Below are positions 53,876 through 62,112 of a stretch of DNA of 64,000 nucleotides, one piece after another; within the stretch, counting starts at the first letter, position 1; the number at the start of each line of letters is the position of its first letter. The DNA comes from Ammoniphilus sp. CFH 90114. Its GTDB lineage: Bacteria; Bacillota; Bacilli; Aneurinibacillales; RAOX-1. The stretch spans positions 794,133 through 858,132 of the forward strand of contig NZ_SDLI01000001.1 of NCBI RefSeq assembly GCF_004123195.1, read 5' to 3'. The position numbers were made by a program, and so were the translations under genes. The notes beneath the pieces are model-generated. The model was not told the origin of the DNA and did not search any database. It saw only the letters and a list, made by a program, of their open reading frames with translations.

Positions 53876-53989
53876 ATGCGTGTGAAACCATATGTCTGGA
53901 GAAATATTGATTTGGATACCCGACTTCGAATTTTGGAAGTTCTTTCAATGCATCAAAAACTTCGTTTATATTGCAGAAATTTAATATAA
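53876..53989 (+). CDS. 37-residue basic peptide, likely SigB regulon
   Basis: AAGGGAGGATGACGG precedes ATG 53876. The peptide (RVKPYVWRNIDLDTRLRILE...) has no known family. It ends 17 bases before the YflT-like gene and shares its SigB-type promoter. It could be a real peptide or a leader peptide. Confidence 0.5.
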   Translation: MRVKPYVWRNIDLDTRLRILEVLSMHQKLRLYCRNLI

Positions 53990-54006
53990 CAAGGAGGATT
54001 AAAACT

Positions 54007-54306
54007 ATGGGTACGAAGGTTAGATTTGTGGAGGATTTGAGTGATCTTAGGTATGTGTTATTTGAATTTGGTTTGGATGGTTACCTTCGTGATCATATTT
54101 ATATCCTAACAAAGGAAGGGGAGCATACAGATGTTTCTGAATGCGACGATATTCTCTCATTAAATCAATACCGATCAACGAAGAAAGAACAATTAGTAAC
54201 GGTCATGGGGGAGATTGGCGGGATGGACTGGGAAGACATTGACTATTATAAAGAAGAGATTGAGGACGGACTCATTATGGTGGTGGCTACTGACTGCAGG
54301 GAATAA
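54007..54306 (+). CDS. General stress protein 17M/YflT-like
   Basis: This 99-residue protein begins VRFVEDLSDLRYVLFEFGLDGYLRDHIYILTKE, the pattern of the YflT heat-induced stress family, members of which depend on SigB in Bacillus. The C-terminus is acidic. ATG 54007 follows AAGGAGGATTAAA. Placement behind a SigB-type promoter agrees with the family. Confidence 0.7.
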   Translation: MGTKVRFVEDLSDLRYVLFEFGLDGYLRDHIYILTKEGEHTDVSECDDILSLNQYRSTKKEQLVTVMGEIGGMDWEDIDYYKEEIEDGLIMVVATDCRE

Positions 54307-54405
54307 GTAAGTTTAAGTTTTCTTCTTCATTCTATGATTCTAGTTTTATGAATTAAGTATAGTATAATTAGTTTAATAGAAGCAGAATCATAGAGGTGTA
54401 TTTCC

Positions 54406-54795
54406 ATGGTGAACGAAATTCTCATCAATCTTAATAAAGATCAGGACATCATTAAAGCAAGAGAGTTGGGACGTGAATTAGCTAAACAAGCAGGTTTTTC
54501 AGAAATGGAGCAGATGAGAACTGTAACAGCCATTTCCGAGTTGGCTCATTCTATGCATGAATATACTGTGGAGGCTGTCTTTAGTGTGAAGATGATGAAG
54601 GAAAAAGGAAAACGAGGGTTGAAGATAAAGATTAAGGAGCAGGGGACGGTTGACTCCGAGCCCAAACTGGATTCTACATCATTAGTAAACAGCGAGAACA
54701 ATGGGATATTCAATGTTAAACAGCTTGTGGATGAGTTCATCATTCAAGTGGATCATGATAGAAGGACAAGCATTGAATTTATCAAATGGGGCTAA
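54406..54795 (+). CDS. RsbT-like GHKL protein with degenerate ATP site
   Basis: This 129-residue protein aligns by eye with RsbT (ARELGRELAKQAGFSEMEQMRTVTAISELAHSM). RsbT normally has an N box SELARNIVRYA; here the catalytic Asn region reads SELAHSMHEYT, and the glycine loops (EDQGPG, GGLGLG) are replaced by KEQGTV and SENNGIF. ATP binding is probably lost. A scaffold or anti-sigma partner role near the sigB module is inferred. RsbU nearby has an RsbU-type N-domain that could bind it. Confidence 0.65.
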   Translation: MVNEILINLNKDQDIIKARELGRELAKQAGFSEMEQMRTVTAISELAHSMHEYTVEAVFSVKMMKEKGKRGLKIKIKEQGTVDSEPKLDSTSLVNSENNGIFNVKQLVDEFIIQVDHDRRTSIEFIKWG

Positions 54796-54868
54796 CAGTC
54801 ATCATTGGATATCAGAAAGAGGAATATGGTAAAATAATCGTAGAAAGATACCCTGGGAGGTGTAATAT

Positions 54869-55579
54869 ATGAAAATTGAAATTTGGTCTGACTATGTATG
54901 ACCGTTTTGCTATATTGGCGAACGCCGGCTGGATGCCGCGCTAGAACGTTTTTCACATAAAGATAAGGTAGAGATCATCTATCGTTGCTACGAACTGGAT
55001 CCCCATATGGACAGGAACGTAGATTATGATATTTATGAAAAGCTATCCATGAAATACGGAATGAGCCGGGAACAAGCGATTAGTGCTTGTAACGATATGA
55101 AGAAGCAGGCTGAGTCTGTTGGATTAGTGTATAATTTTGATAATATGGTTTTAACGAATACCTTTGATGCCCACCGCTTAACTTTATACGCTGGGGAGCA
55201 AGGTAAAATGCTCGACATGTCAGAGCGATTATTTCGAGCTCTCTTTACGGAATCCCTACATATCGGAGATCATAAGACTTTAGCGGAGTTGGCTGTTCAA
55301 GTGGGATTGGACCCAGATGAAGTCGCAAAGGTATTAGAGGGTGATCAATTCACAAAAGAGGTTCGTGCAGACGAGCAAGAAGCCGTTGAACTGGGGGTAC
55401 GCGGCGTACCATTCTATGTGATTAATCGGCGATACGCCATTTCTGGAGCTCAACCACCGGACGTTTTTCTTCAAGCATTAGAAAAGGCCTGGCAAGAAGA
55501 GAATCCTTTAACCTTGATTAATGAGGACGGAGAAGTATGTGACGATACGGGTTGCAGGATTCCTGGAACAGATAAATAG
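54869..55579 (+). CDS. Selenocysteine-containing FrnE/DsbA-family oxidoreductase (in-frame TGA)
   Basis: ATG 54869 follows GGGAGGTG at six bases. The N-terminus MKIEIWSDYV-TGA-PFCYIGERRLDAAL is the FrnE-type DsbA start, in which CPFC normally follows; TGA 54899-54901 (codon 11) replaces the first Cys, giving UPFC. The frame stays open for 236 residues, the normal length, with YELDPHM, NTFDAHRLTLYA and the cis-Pro loop GVRGVPFYVINRRYAISGAQ. The enzyme should catalyse cytosolic thiol/disulfide exchange. A GC-rich hairpin 28 bases past the TGA could be a SECIS. A nonsense mutation is the alternative, made unlikely by the similar case at 36846. Confidence 0.85.
54899..54940 (+). promoter_or_regulatory. 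Sec codon and SECIS hairpin of the FrnE-like gene
   Basis: UGA 54899-54901. Stem CG(C)CGGC (54923-54929) and GCCGCG (54935-54940) with one bulged base closes the loop UGGAU (54930-54934) 28 bases past UGA. A G is in the second loop position. Confidence 0.65.
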
Positions 55580-55598
55580 TCATGAAAGATAAACGATG

Positions 55599-55625
55599 GC
55601 AACCTATAGTTAGGTTGCTTTTTTT
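55599..55625 (+). terminator. Terminator of the FrnE-like gene
   Basis: GCAACCTA (55599-55606) pairs with TAGGTTGC (55611-55618), followed by seven T. Confidence 0.9.
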
Positions 55626-55696
55626 CATCTTCGCTGATAAAAAATGCCTTAATTCCAAACACTACTGGTACTTCATTTTAGTGAAAGGATAAGTCA

Positions 55697-56533
55697 ATGA
55701 AAAGAAAAGCAAATTCCTATCCTTTTATTATTCTATTAATCATCCATACCGTTCTTTTGTTATTTACTTTCTATAAGCAAAAAGACAGAAAGACATTATT
55801 TGTTTTGTTGTTTTCAAACATTGGAATAGCCTACATCTTCGAATACTTTGTATTCAGTCTGTTTCAAGCGTACCGTTATAAACCGCGCTTTTTCAAGGAT
55901 AATACTGTAGACAATACCTCTGGGGCCATCCTTTCTCAAGCAATCTATGTTCCTTTTACCGCATTATTTTTGACTGCCTTTCAATGGAGGGACAAGGCGA
56001 AGTGGGTGGGGAGTCTTTATTTTACCATGGTTGAAATGATGTTTCTTCGTCTAGGGGTTTACCAGCATAATTGGTGGCGAACGCCTTATACTACCATTCT
56101 CATCCCTATCTATTTTTACATTAGCGATTGGTGGTACAAACAGATTAAGCAGGGGACACCCGTTGTGTTAACCATCTCTTTGTTTAATATGATTATGGTC
56201 ACAGGTACCAACCTGCTGTATGTGATGGCTTTAGTTGGAAAGTTCCGCTTCGGAATGGGCCCTCGTCACACATGGACAGAGCATTATAAGATCTCCCCCC
56301 TTTATCCTATTGTGCATTCTTTTTTTGCTACATGGTCACTAAAGAGAGAGGGAATCGTGTCAAAATTTAGAATTCTTGTCTTTGGAAATGTACTTGATTG
56401 GGTGCTATTTAGATCGAGGATCGTTGATAAGAAGTTTTATCAGCCATTGATCAACAATGTACTTCATATCTTTATGATTGTTACCTCTAACTTATATAAA
56501 CGCTTGGTAGATGATCATAAGAAAAGCCAATGA
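55697..56533 (+). CDS. Multi-pass membrane protein of unknown function
   Basis: This 278-residue protein has about six TM segments and a conserved-looking polar loop (RYKPRFFKDNTVDNTSGAILSQAIYVP). Similar proteins occur in Bacillales with no assigned role. GTGAAAGGATAAGTC precedes the ATG. It is monocistronic. Confidence 0.65.
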   Translation: MKRKANSYPFIILLIIHTVLLLFTFYKQKDRKTLFVLLFSNIGIAYIFEYFVFSLFQAYRYKPRFFKDNTVDNTSGAILSQAIYVPFTALFLTAFQWRDKAKWVGSLYFTMVEMMFLRLGVYQHNWWRTPYTTILIPIYFYISDWWYKQIKQGTPVVLTISLFNMIMVTGTNLLYVMALVGKFRFGMGPRHTWTEHYKISPLYPIVHSFFATWSLKREGIVSKFRILVFGNVLDWVLFRSRIVDKKFYQPLINNVLHIFMIVTSNLYKRLVDDHKKSQ

Positions 56534-56558
56534 GCTTCGGACAATAAACTCATTGGCT
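56525..56558. terminator. Bidirectional terminator between convergent genes
   Basis: AGCCAATGAG (56525-56534) pairs with CTCATTGGCT (56549-56558). It overlaps the stop of the membrane-protein gene. Confidence 0.7.
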
Positions 56559-56565
56559 GTCTAAG

Positions 56566-58677
56566 TTAATACGTAGTATTCACGATACTATTCAAGGCTT
56601 CGTCATAGTAGAAGCGAGCTCGGTGAAGGGGAGAGTCAAGTTCTAGGGCAGTGTCCTGAATTTTTATCTTTGCCATTTGTAATTTAGTGACCTGAATGGA
56701 CTTATCTGCTTGAAGATATGGGGTTGACCCAAATTCTGAACCTACCTCTTGAGCTATAATCTGTTCGCCTGCTTGCACCTTTCCACCCTTTAAGACACTG
56801 CGAGGATGTCTAAACACACAATTCTTCCCGGCGAAAAGATTCGATGTCATCACTCCAAGACCATTGATGATGATTGATCCGTTTGTTTGAATAGTGGAAT
56901 TGGTCGCTGAGCTAAACGTGACATGACTTTCTTCCTGTATGCTGGATTCAAGCTTTTCAATTTCCTTATTAATGGCGAAAAGAATACTCGTCAATGATTC
57001 AACCGACTGAGTCAGTATAAGGTGATGCTGCGAGAAAGGAGTAAGCATTCGCTGCATGACTGTGTATTCGATAGGGATAGGCAGACGTCTACCTGCCTCT
57101 GCTAATATCTCACTTAACTGCTTAAAGTTTTCAGTTATCTTCTTGAATTTTGATTCAACTAATAAAGCAATAATATGTCCCGGGGGAGCAGAGGTTCCCC
57201 GTTCTCGAAGCACTCGTTGGGTATGGGTAGCAGCTTTCATCAATCCTTCTATCTCTTGGGCTAAACTCCGAAAGATGACATAAACCCGACTTAAGAATAA
57301 GCCATGCTGTCCGCCTGCCACCTGACTGTTAAACACATTCCCACTAACGTTCACATGTTGAGCTGACACCACATATGCGGAATAGACATTACCGTGTATA
57401 TGAATATTTCCAGAGGCTTCTACCCTCATTCCCTCGCATACATCTCCATATATAAGTAAATCACCAGCAAAATAAATATTGCCAGTCTTAATGTCAACAT
57501 TCTGGTGAACGGTGTAACTTCGGCAAACCTCTATCGTTTTAACTATTTGTCCTGTAATGGAAGGTCTTCCTTGTTTTAAAGCTAAGATTCGCCCATCTGT
57601 ATTTAACTCTACATTTTTACCTAAACGAAAAGCAACTTGCTTGGGAGGTTTAGGTTGAAGAACCTTCCCGTAAAGGTCCTTTCCATTTATTCCATTGATA
57701 GGAGAGTGAATGATGGCAATAACATCTCCAGGATTTACCGTTGGGATTCGTAAACGCTCTCGATAGTCAACTCGCCCATTTACTTCTTTTAGACCTTCTT
57801 CAGGTTGTCCATCTATTATGCATTCTAAATAGCCGTCTTTGGAAGGAGTGAGGGGGGTTCCCTCGGCAAGAAGTATGTAATGAAACGATGGCGTAAATAA
57901 TTCGTTATCTAGGGCTTCCTCATTAATCTGAGCCATAATCCCCATGGATAATAAATCCTGTAAGATGTGGTCCTTAAGCCATATTTGTCCATCATTTTCC
58001 AGATCATAGAGTAAAACGAGCTTCACCCGGGGGGATATATCCCTAAGTCTAGGGCGTTTCAAGGCATCAGGTGATAACTTCAAAAATAACTGAAGTTGAT
58101 CTGGACTTACTTGGAGCTCATAGGGTTTGATAGACGGATTACGAGACCAGGACACAAGGTCACTAGAACGGACATGGGTTGGAGTTTTAATAATTTCACC
58201 ATTTACTCGAATCTCTAATTCATCGTGTGGGCAGAGAATAGGGAGCCTTCCACCTTCACTTGGATCGACCACGCGTAGTTCCCCGTCCTTAATCGTGATA
58301 TAACCATCTAGAGGGAGGGGGATATTGTCAGGGGTGTCATTTAAGTTAAACCAATCATCGGTATCAGAAAACTTCACGTCACTCTTAGAATCAATGGATC
58401 GAATGATGGCTAGGAGCTCTTTTTCACTAATAGCAGAAGGGATAGTAGAGGAGTAAGAGATCGGATTATTTTGTCTAAGGATCTGATCAGAGCGCTCAAG
58501 GATAGAGTTTTTCGGTATCGATTTAACAGTTTGTTCATCCTCTACATAAACAAAAAGAGTCTGTTCATCTTCCAATACAATACGGCCAGAGCAAGTAAAG
58601 CGTGTATCTTGGTGTTCCCAAACGACATGAATGATGGTGGGTAGATTATCTGAAGTCGAAGATAACGAATTCATCAT
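56566..58677 (-). CDS. FapA/DUF342 family protein
   Basis: This 703-residue protein has an N-terminal region with a beta-grasp-like VNGEI element (about 150-190), a central DUF342 beta-helix (about 340-470; VHQNVDIKTGNIYFAGDLLIYGDVCEGMRVEASGNIHIHGNV), a coiled coil (about 490-580) and a C-terminal beta segment. FapA proteins are implicated in polar localisation and flagellar or envelope assembly in other bacteria; the role here is unknown. AAAGGAG precedes the ATG. Confidence 0.85.
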   Translation of the reverse strand: MMNSLSSTSDNLPTIIHVVWEHQDTRFTCSGRIVLEDEQTLFVYVEDEQTVKSIPKNSILERSDQILRQNNPISYSSTIPSAISEKELLAIIRSIDSKSDVKFSDTDDWFNLNDTPDNIPLPLDGYITIKDGELRVVDPSEGGRLPILCPHDELEIRVNGEIIKTPTHVRSSDLVSWSRNPSIKPYELQVSPDQLQLFLKLSPDALKRPRLRDISPRVKLVLLYDLENDGQIWLKDHILQDLLSMGIMAQINEEALDNELFTPSFHYILLAEGTPLTPSKDGYLECIIDGQPEEGLKEVNGRVDYRERLRIPTVNPGDVIAIIHSPINGINGKDLYGKVLQPKPPKQVAFRLGKNVELNTDGRILALKQGRPSITGQIVKTIEVCRSYTVHQNVDIKTGNIYFAGDLLIYGDVCEGMRVEASGNIHIHGNVYSAYVVSAQHVNVSGNVFNSQVAGGQHGLFLSRVYVIFRSLAQEIEGLMKAATHTQRVLRERGTSAPPGHIIALLVESKFKKITENFKQLSEILAEAGRRLPIPIEYTVMQRMLTPFSQHHLILTQSVESLTSILFAINKEIEKLESSIQEESHVTFSSATNSTIQTNGSIIINGLGVMTSNLFAGKNCVFRHPRSVLKGGKVQAGEQIIAQEVGSEFGSTPYLQADKSIQVTKLQMAKIKIQDTALELDSPLHRARFYYDEALNSIVNTTY

Positions 58678-58861
58678 ACATTTCTCCTTTTGGGTAGAAT
58701 TTATTGCTTGGTATTATAACAATATCACCCATAAGCTTAGTTCGACAAGGGAAAATCTTGAAAGTGTGTAAACTTATTAGAGGAGATTTCTCCATACAGG
58801 AACAGGTTTATGTTTGAGTCTGCTCCTGCATAGGTAGGTAGAGTACGTCTTAATATTGTTC

Positions 58862-59398
58862 CTATTTAATAACGATCAACAAGATCTGTGCTGATTCTTT
58901 AGAAGGATTGTGGAAACGGTGCTCATTTTGCGATTCAAAGGTAATCGAATCTCCAGCGTGTAAAAGATGAGTGGTGTTTGAAAATTCGACTTCGACCGTC
59001 CCACATTGAACAAATAAAGTTTCTTTACCCTTATGATTTAATTTGTTTTCAGAGCTGTATTGGCCTGGTTGCAAAGTCATTAGTAAGACTCGAACCTCAC
59101 CGTCCATCTCACTAGGTGTAATGAGTTCGTAAGAGTTGGTGTGGGAGGCGAAGTGAAGTCTCCTGCGCTCGTCTTTCCGTACAATAAATTGTCCCGCTTC
59201 TTTTTCCTCGAAGAAAGACCCAACTGGACACTGTAATACTTCTGCCATCTTAATCAGAGAAGCGATGGATGGGCTTGCTTGATTACGTTCGACTTGACTC
59301 ACTAGACTTGGTGAAAGGGAACAGAGTTTGGAAAACTCTCTTACAGAATAGCCGTGATGCTCTCTTAATGTTTTAATCTTATTGCCAATATCCATCTC
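58862..59398 (-). CDS. XRE-family regulator with cupin sensor
   Basis: This 178-residue protein has an XRE helix-turn-helix (about 3-60; IKTLREHHGYSVREFSKLCSLSPSLVSQVERNQASPSIASL) and a C-terminal cupin (about 105-175; LQPGQYSSENKLNHKGKETLFVQCG). Such proteins control amino-acid, polyamine or stress genes. ATG 59398 gives the usual MDIGNKI start; GTG 59407 and TTG 59404 are in frame alternatives. It lies downstream of a terminator that ends the binding-protein gene. Confidence 0.9.
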   Translation of the reverse strand, partial: EMDIGNKIKTLREHHGYSVREFSKLCSLSPSLVSQVERNQASPSIASLIKMAEVLQCPVGSFFEEKEAGQFIVRKDERRRLHFASHTNSYELITPSEMDGEVRVLLMTLQPGQYSSENKLNHKGKETLFVQCGTVEVEFSNTTHLLHAGDSITFESQNEHRFHNPSKESAQILLIVIK

Positions 59399-59424
59399 CA
59401 ACACCACTCCCTATATAAAAATGA

Positions 59425-59447
59425 GCACCAGGAACAAGTCCTGGTGC
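59425..59447 (-). terminator. Terminator of the binding-protein gene
   Basis: GCACCAGGA and TCCTGGTGC form a 9-bp stem (59425-59433, 59439-59447); on the minus strand a TCATTTTTA run follows. Confidence 0.85.
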
Positions 59448-59458
59448 GGATATGTTTA

Positions 59459-60508
59459 TTACTGTACTAATTCAGCCTTATTCTTCATCTCATCTGTTAA
59501 GGTAACGCCTTGCAATTCAGCTGCCTTAGGATTGATCAATAGTTTTAATTCCTCTGGATAGACTACAGGGAGATCGCCCGGCTGCTTACCTTCCAACACT
59601 TCAACAGCAAGTTTTCCTGTGGTGTAACCAAGATCGAAGTAATCAAAGCTGTAGGTGGAGAAGCCTCCTCGCTGTACGGCCGCCGAATCGGGCGCAAAGA
59701 TAGGCATTTTGTTGTCATTGGCCGTTTTTACGATTGTCTCAAATGCAGAAATAACCGTATTGTCCTGGGGTAAAAGAATAACGTCAGCTCGATTAACTAG
59801 GGATTCAACTGCAGTTGTAACTTCTGCTGTTGTAGTAATCGCCGCTTCAACCGGCTCAAGTCCTAGCTTGCTCATGATTTCCTTGGATTCATTAACACTA
59901 ACAACCGAGTTCTGTTCTCCAGAATTATAGATGATTCCGACCTTTTTGGCGTCTGGAACAAACTCTTTAATGGATTCAACAATCTTGCGAGCAGCGTCTG
60001 GATGGTTGCTGGAGGATCCTGTGACGTTCTTGCCAGGCTTCTCTAGGTTATCTACGAGCTTAGCACCTATAGGGTCAGAAATCATACTGAATATCACAGG
60101 TATATCAGATGTAGCCTTGACTGCGGCCTGGGCACTTGGAGTAGCAATAGCTAAAATTAAATCTACTTTATCACCCACAAACTTCTGAGCTATAGTCATA
60201 TTGTTGTTCATATCCCCTTGTGCAATCTGTACATCAACTTGGAGATTCTTTCCTTCTTCAAAGCCAGCATCCTTAAGGGCTTGAAGGAAACCATTGCGAG
60301 AAGCATCTAAGGCAGGATGTTCGACGATTTGCGTAATACCAATCTTAAATGTTTTAGCAGGTGCTGGTGCTTCTTCTTTAGCAGAGGGTGGGGAAGAATC
60401 AGTCTTAGCAGGTGTCGCTTCACTTGGGCTAGGTTGGGAGGTTGTTGTTGTCCCGCACCCTGTTAACAATAGCATCATCATCATAAAAAATAAGAATCCT
60501 TTTTTCAT
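59459..60508 (-). CDS. TrpX-type ABC substrate-binding lipoprotein
   Basis: This 349-residue protein has a lipobox (LTGC, Cys18), a Pro/Ser/Thr/Glu linker and the ABC_sub_bind fold (about 55-345; GITQIVEHPALDASRNGFLQALKDAGF, IFSMISDPIGAKLVDNL, NVTGSS). Members bind tryptophan, tyrosine or related aromatics. No permease or ATPase gene is adjacent. It lies 31 bases downstream of the tandem nitroreductase gene on the same strand. AGGAGGACTAAGGT precedes the ATG. Confidence 0.9.
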   Translation of the reverse strand: MKKGFLFFMMMMLLLTGCGTTTTSQPSPSEATPAKTDSSPPSAKEEAPAPAKTFKIGITQIVEHPALDASRNGFLQALKDAGFEEGKNLQVDVQIAQGDMNNNMTIAQKFVGDKVDLILAIATPSAQAAVKATSDIPVIFSMISDPIGAKLVDNLEKPGKNVTGSSSNHPDAARKIVESIKEFVPDAKKVGIIYNSGEQNSVVSVNESKEIMSKLGLEPVEAAITTTAEVTTAVESLVNRADVILLPQDNTVISAFETIVKTANDNKMPIFAPDSAAVQRGGFSTYSFDYFDLGYTTGKLAVEVLEGKQPGDLPVVYPEELKLLINPKAAELQGVTLTDEMKNKAELVQ

Positions 60509-60539
60509 ACCTTAGTCCTCCTCGTCAGCGATGAATAGT

Positions 60540-61892
60540 TTAAAATTTAACTAGAATTTCAGAGAGTGGCTTCTTCGTGATGTCTGGTACTTCGCAATCG
60601 GGTGCTGGATATCCTACTGGCAATAGAACAAATGGCACTTCATTCTTGGGACGATGGAGTAAATCACGCAAGAAAGTCATGGGACTAGGGGTATGGGTCA
60701 ACGTGCATAATCCGGCATGATGTAAACCACCCATAAGCACACCTACCGCCATTGCGGCAGACTCCATAGCGAAATTATTCTTAGGGTACAATAGACTTTG
60801 GTCAAGTACGTTAGCTTCGTTCGGGTTCTCATCTACCTTGAAGGCAACGATGAGATGAGGCGCATCCGTAAGATGTGGTTTTTTCCAATTGGTCCCTAAT
60901 GGTGCTAGGGTATCACGCCACTCTTCAGAAATTCTTTGTTCATAGAGTTTCTTTTCTTCAATCTCCGCCAGCTCTCGAATCTTTTGTTTAGTTTCCATAT
61001 CACTGACAATGGCAAATCGATAGGGTTGTAAATTTCCTCCTGAAGGAGTAGTTGCTGCAGCACGAATGGCATAGTGAAGCAACTGAATATCGACTTCTTC
61101 TGTGGAGTAATGTCGTACGTTCCTGCGCCGGCGAATATGTTCATAGTATGTGTTGGCCTTGGCTACTTGCTGTTGCTCCTCCATCTTTGGTCTTGGTAAG
61201 TATTCAGGAGCTTGAAGAATCTCCGTTGAGAAGGGAGAGGGTGTATTGACTATTTCAGACAAAGGTCGGCGCTTAAGAGAAGGAGCCTGATAATCATCCT
61301 TCGCATACCCAACGGCAAATAGTAAGGATGGACTTTCGTTCTTCGGGCGCCCGAGAATATCCTGTGCAGCTAGTACAGGGGCGTGCACAAGACTGTCTAA
61401 TCCAGCATGCTGTAACGCGGCAAGGAAAAAACCAGCTGAGATATGAGCGGATTCTTGAACATAGTAGTGTTTAATCTTTTGTTCTGTTCCATCCGTTGTT
61501 AGCCCGTAATTAATCTTAAATAGGGCAACAAGGTAAGGTGCCTCCTCTAAGTAGTCCTTGTTTCCAGTCATGTTGAGCATGTCTGTCTGGTCAATACCTA
61601 TATTTTCTAGTCTCTGCTGCTCCTCTAATTCTGCGGCCTCTCGAATTGCACGTTTAACTTCTGGATCCTGTATTAACACGTAGGTCCAGGGTTGTTGATT
61701 AGCACCAGATGGAGATGTCCCGGCAGAATGAATAACTTTCTCTATAACAGCTTCCGGGACAGGTCGATTAGAGAAAGATCGAACACTTCTTCTTTGCTCC
61801 ATTGTTGCTGTGTAGTCACTTACCTGATTCAGTTGCTCTTCCGGGGTTAAGCGCGTAAAATCCAATTTTATGTAGCCACTGCTAACTGCCAT
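60540..61892 (-). CDS. Tandem iodotyrosine-deiodinase-like nitroreductase
   Basis: Two complete nitroreductase domains are fused in 450 residues. The first (about 30-235) has RRSVRSFSNRPVPEAVIEKVIHSAGTSPSGANQQPW and IKHYYVQESAHISAGFF; the second (about 250-450) has RRNVRHYSTEEVD...ATTPSGGNLQPYRF and GLCTLTHTPSPMTFLRDLLHRPKNEVPFVLLPVGYP. Both are closest to the iodotyrosine deiodinase (IYD) group, FMN enzymes that work as dimers with the active site at the interface; the fusion would make a single-chain dimer. ATG 61892 is preferred over an upstream in-frame codon. Substrate (halo-aromatic or aromatic amino acid) is inferred from family and from the neighbouring TrpX-like protein. Confidence 0.88.
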   Translation of the reverse strand: MAVSSGYIKLDFTRLTPEEQLNQVSDYTATMEQRRSVRSFSNRPVPEAVIEKVIHSAGTSPSGANQQPWTYVLIQDPEVKRAIREAAELEEQQRLENIGIDQTDMLNMTGNKDYLEEAPYLVALFKINYGLTTDGTEQKIKHYYVQESAHISAGFFLAALQHAGLDSLVHAPVLAAQDILGRPKNESPSLLFAVGYAKDDYQAPSLKRRPLSEIVNTPSPFSTEILQAPEYLPRPKMEEQQQVAKANTYYEHIRRRRNVRHYSTEEVDIQLLHYAIRAAATTPSGGNLQPYRFAIVSDMETKQKIRELAEIEEKKLYEQRISEEWRDTLAPLGTNWKKPHLTDAPHLIVAFKVDENPNEANVLDQSLLYPKNNFAMESAAMAVGVLMGGLHHAGLCTLTHTPSPMTFLRDLLHRPKNEVPFVLLPVGYPAPDCEVPDITKKPLSEILVKF

Positions 61893-62112
61893 AGAGAAAA
61901 CGTCCTTTCCTTCTTTGTTTAACAAGATTATACACATTAACAATTGAATTGTACATAATATTATTTAGAAAATTTATAATAATTTAATATCCTAACTTGC
62001 TGTGACTCGATAAAGTGGCGAATACACTCGAATTGAGTCTAAAGATGGAAGGAAAATGAGACGAATATACCGAAAAGATATCTTACAAGTAAAAATTATT
62101 TGGAGGTATCTT

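Noticed and set aside
36846-54901. Both in-frame TGAs as nonsense pseudogenes
   Set aside because: Each lies exactly on a redox Cys, the rest of each frame is intact, translation signals are good, and a SECIS-like hairpin follows each.
55007-55579. Short stand-alone DsbA-like gene beginning at 55007
   Set aside because: The family N-terminus with the redox site is directly upstream in the same frame, separated only by TGA 54899.
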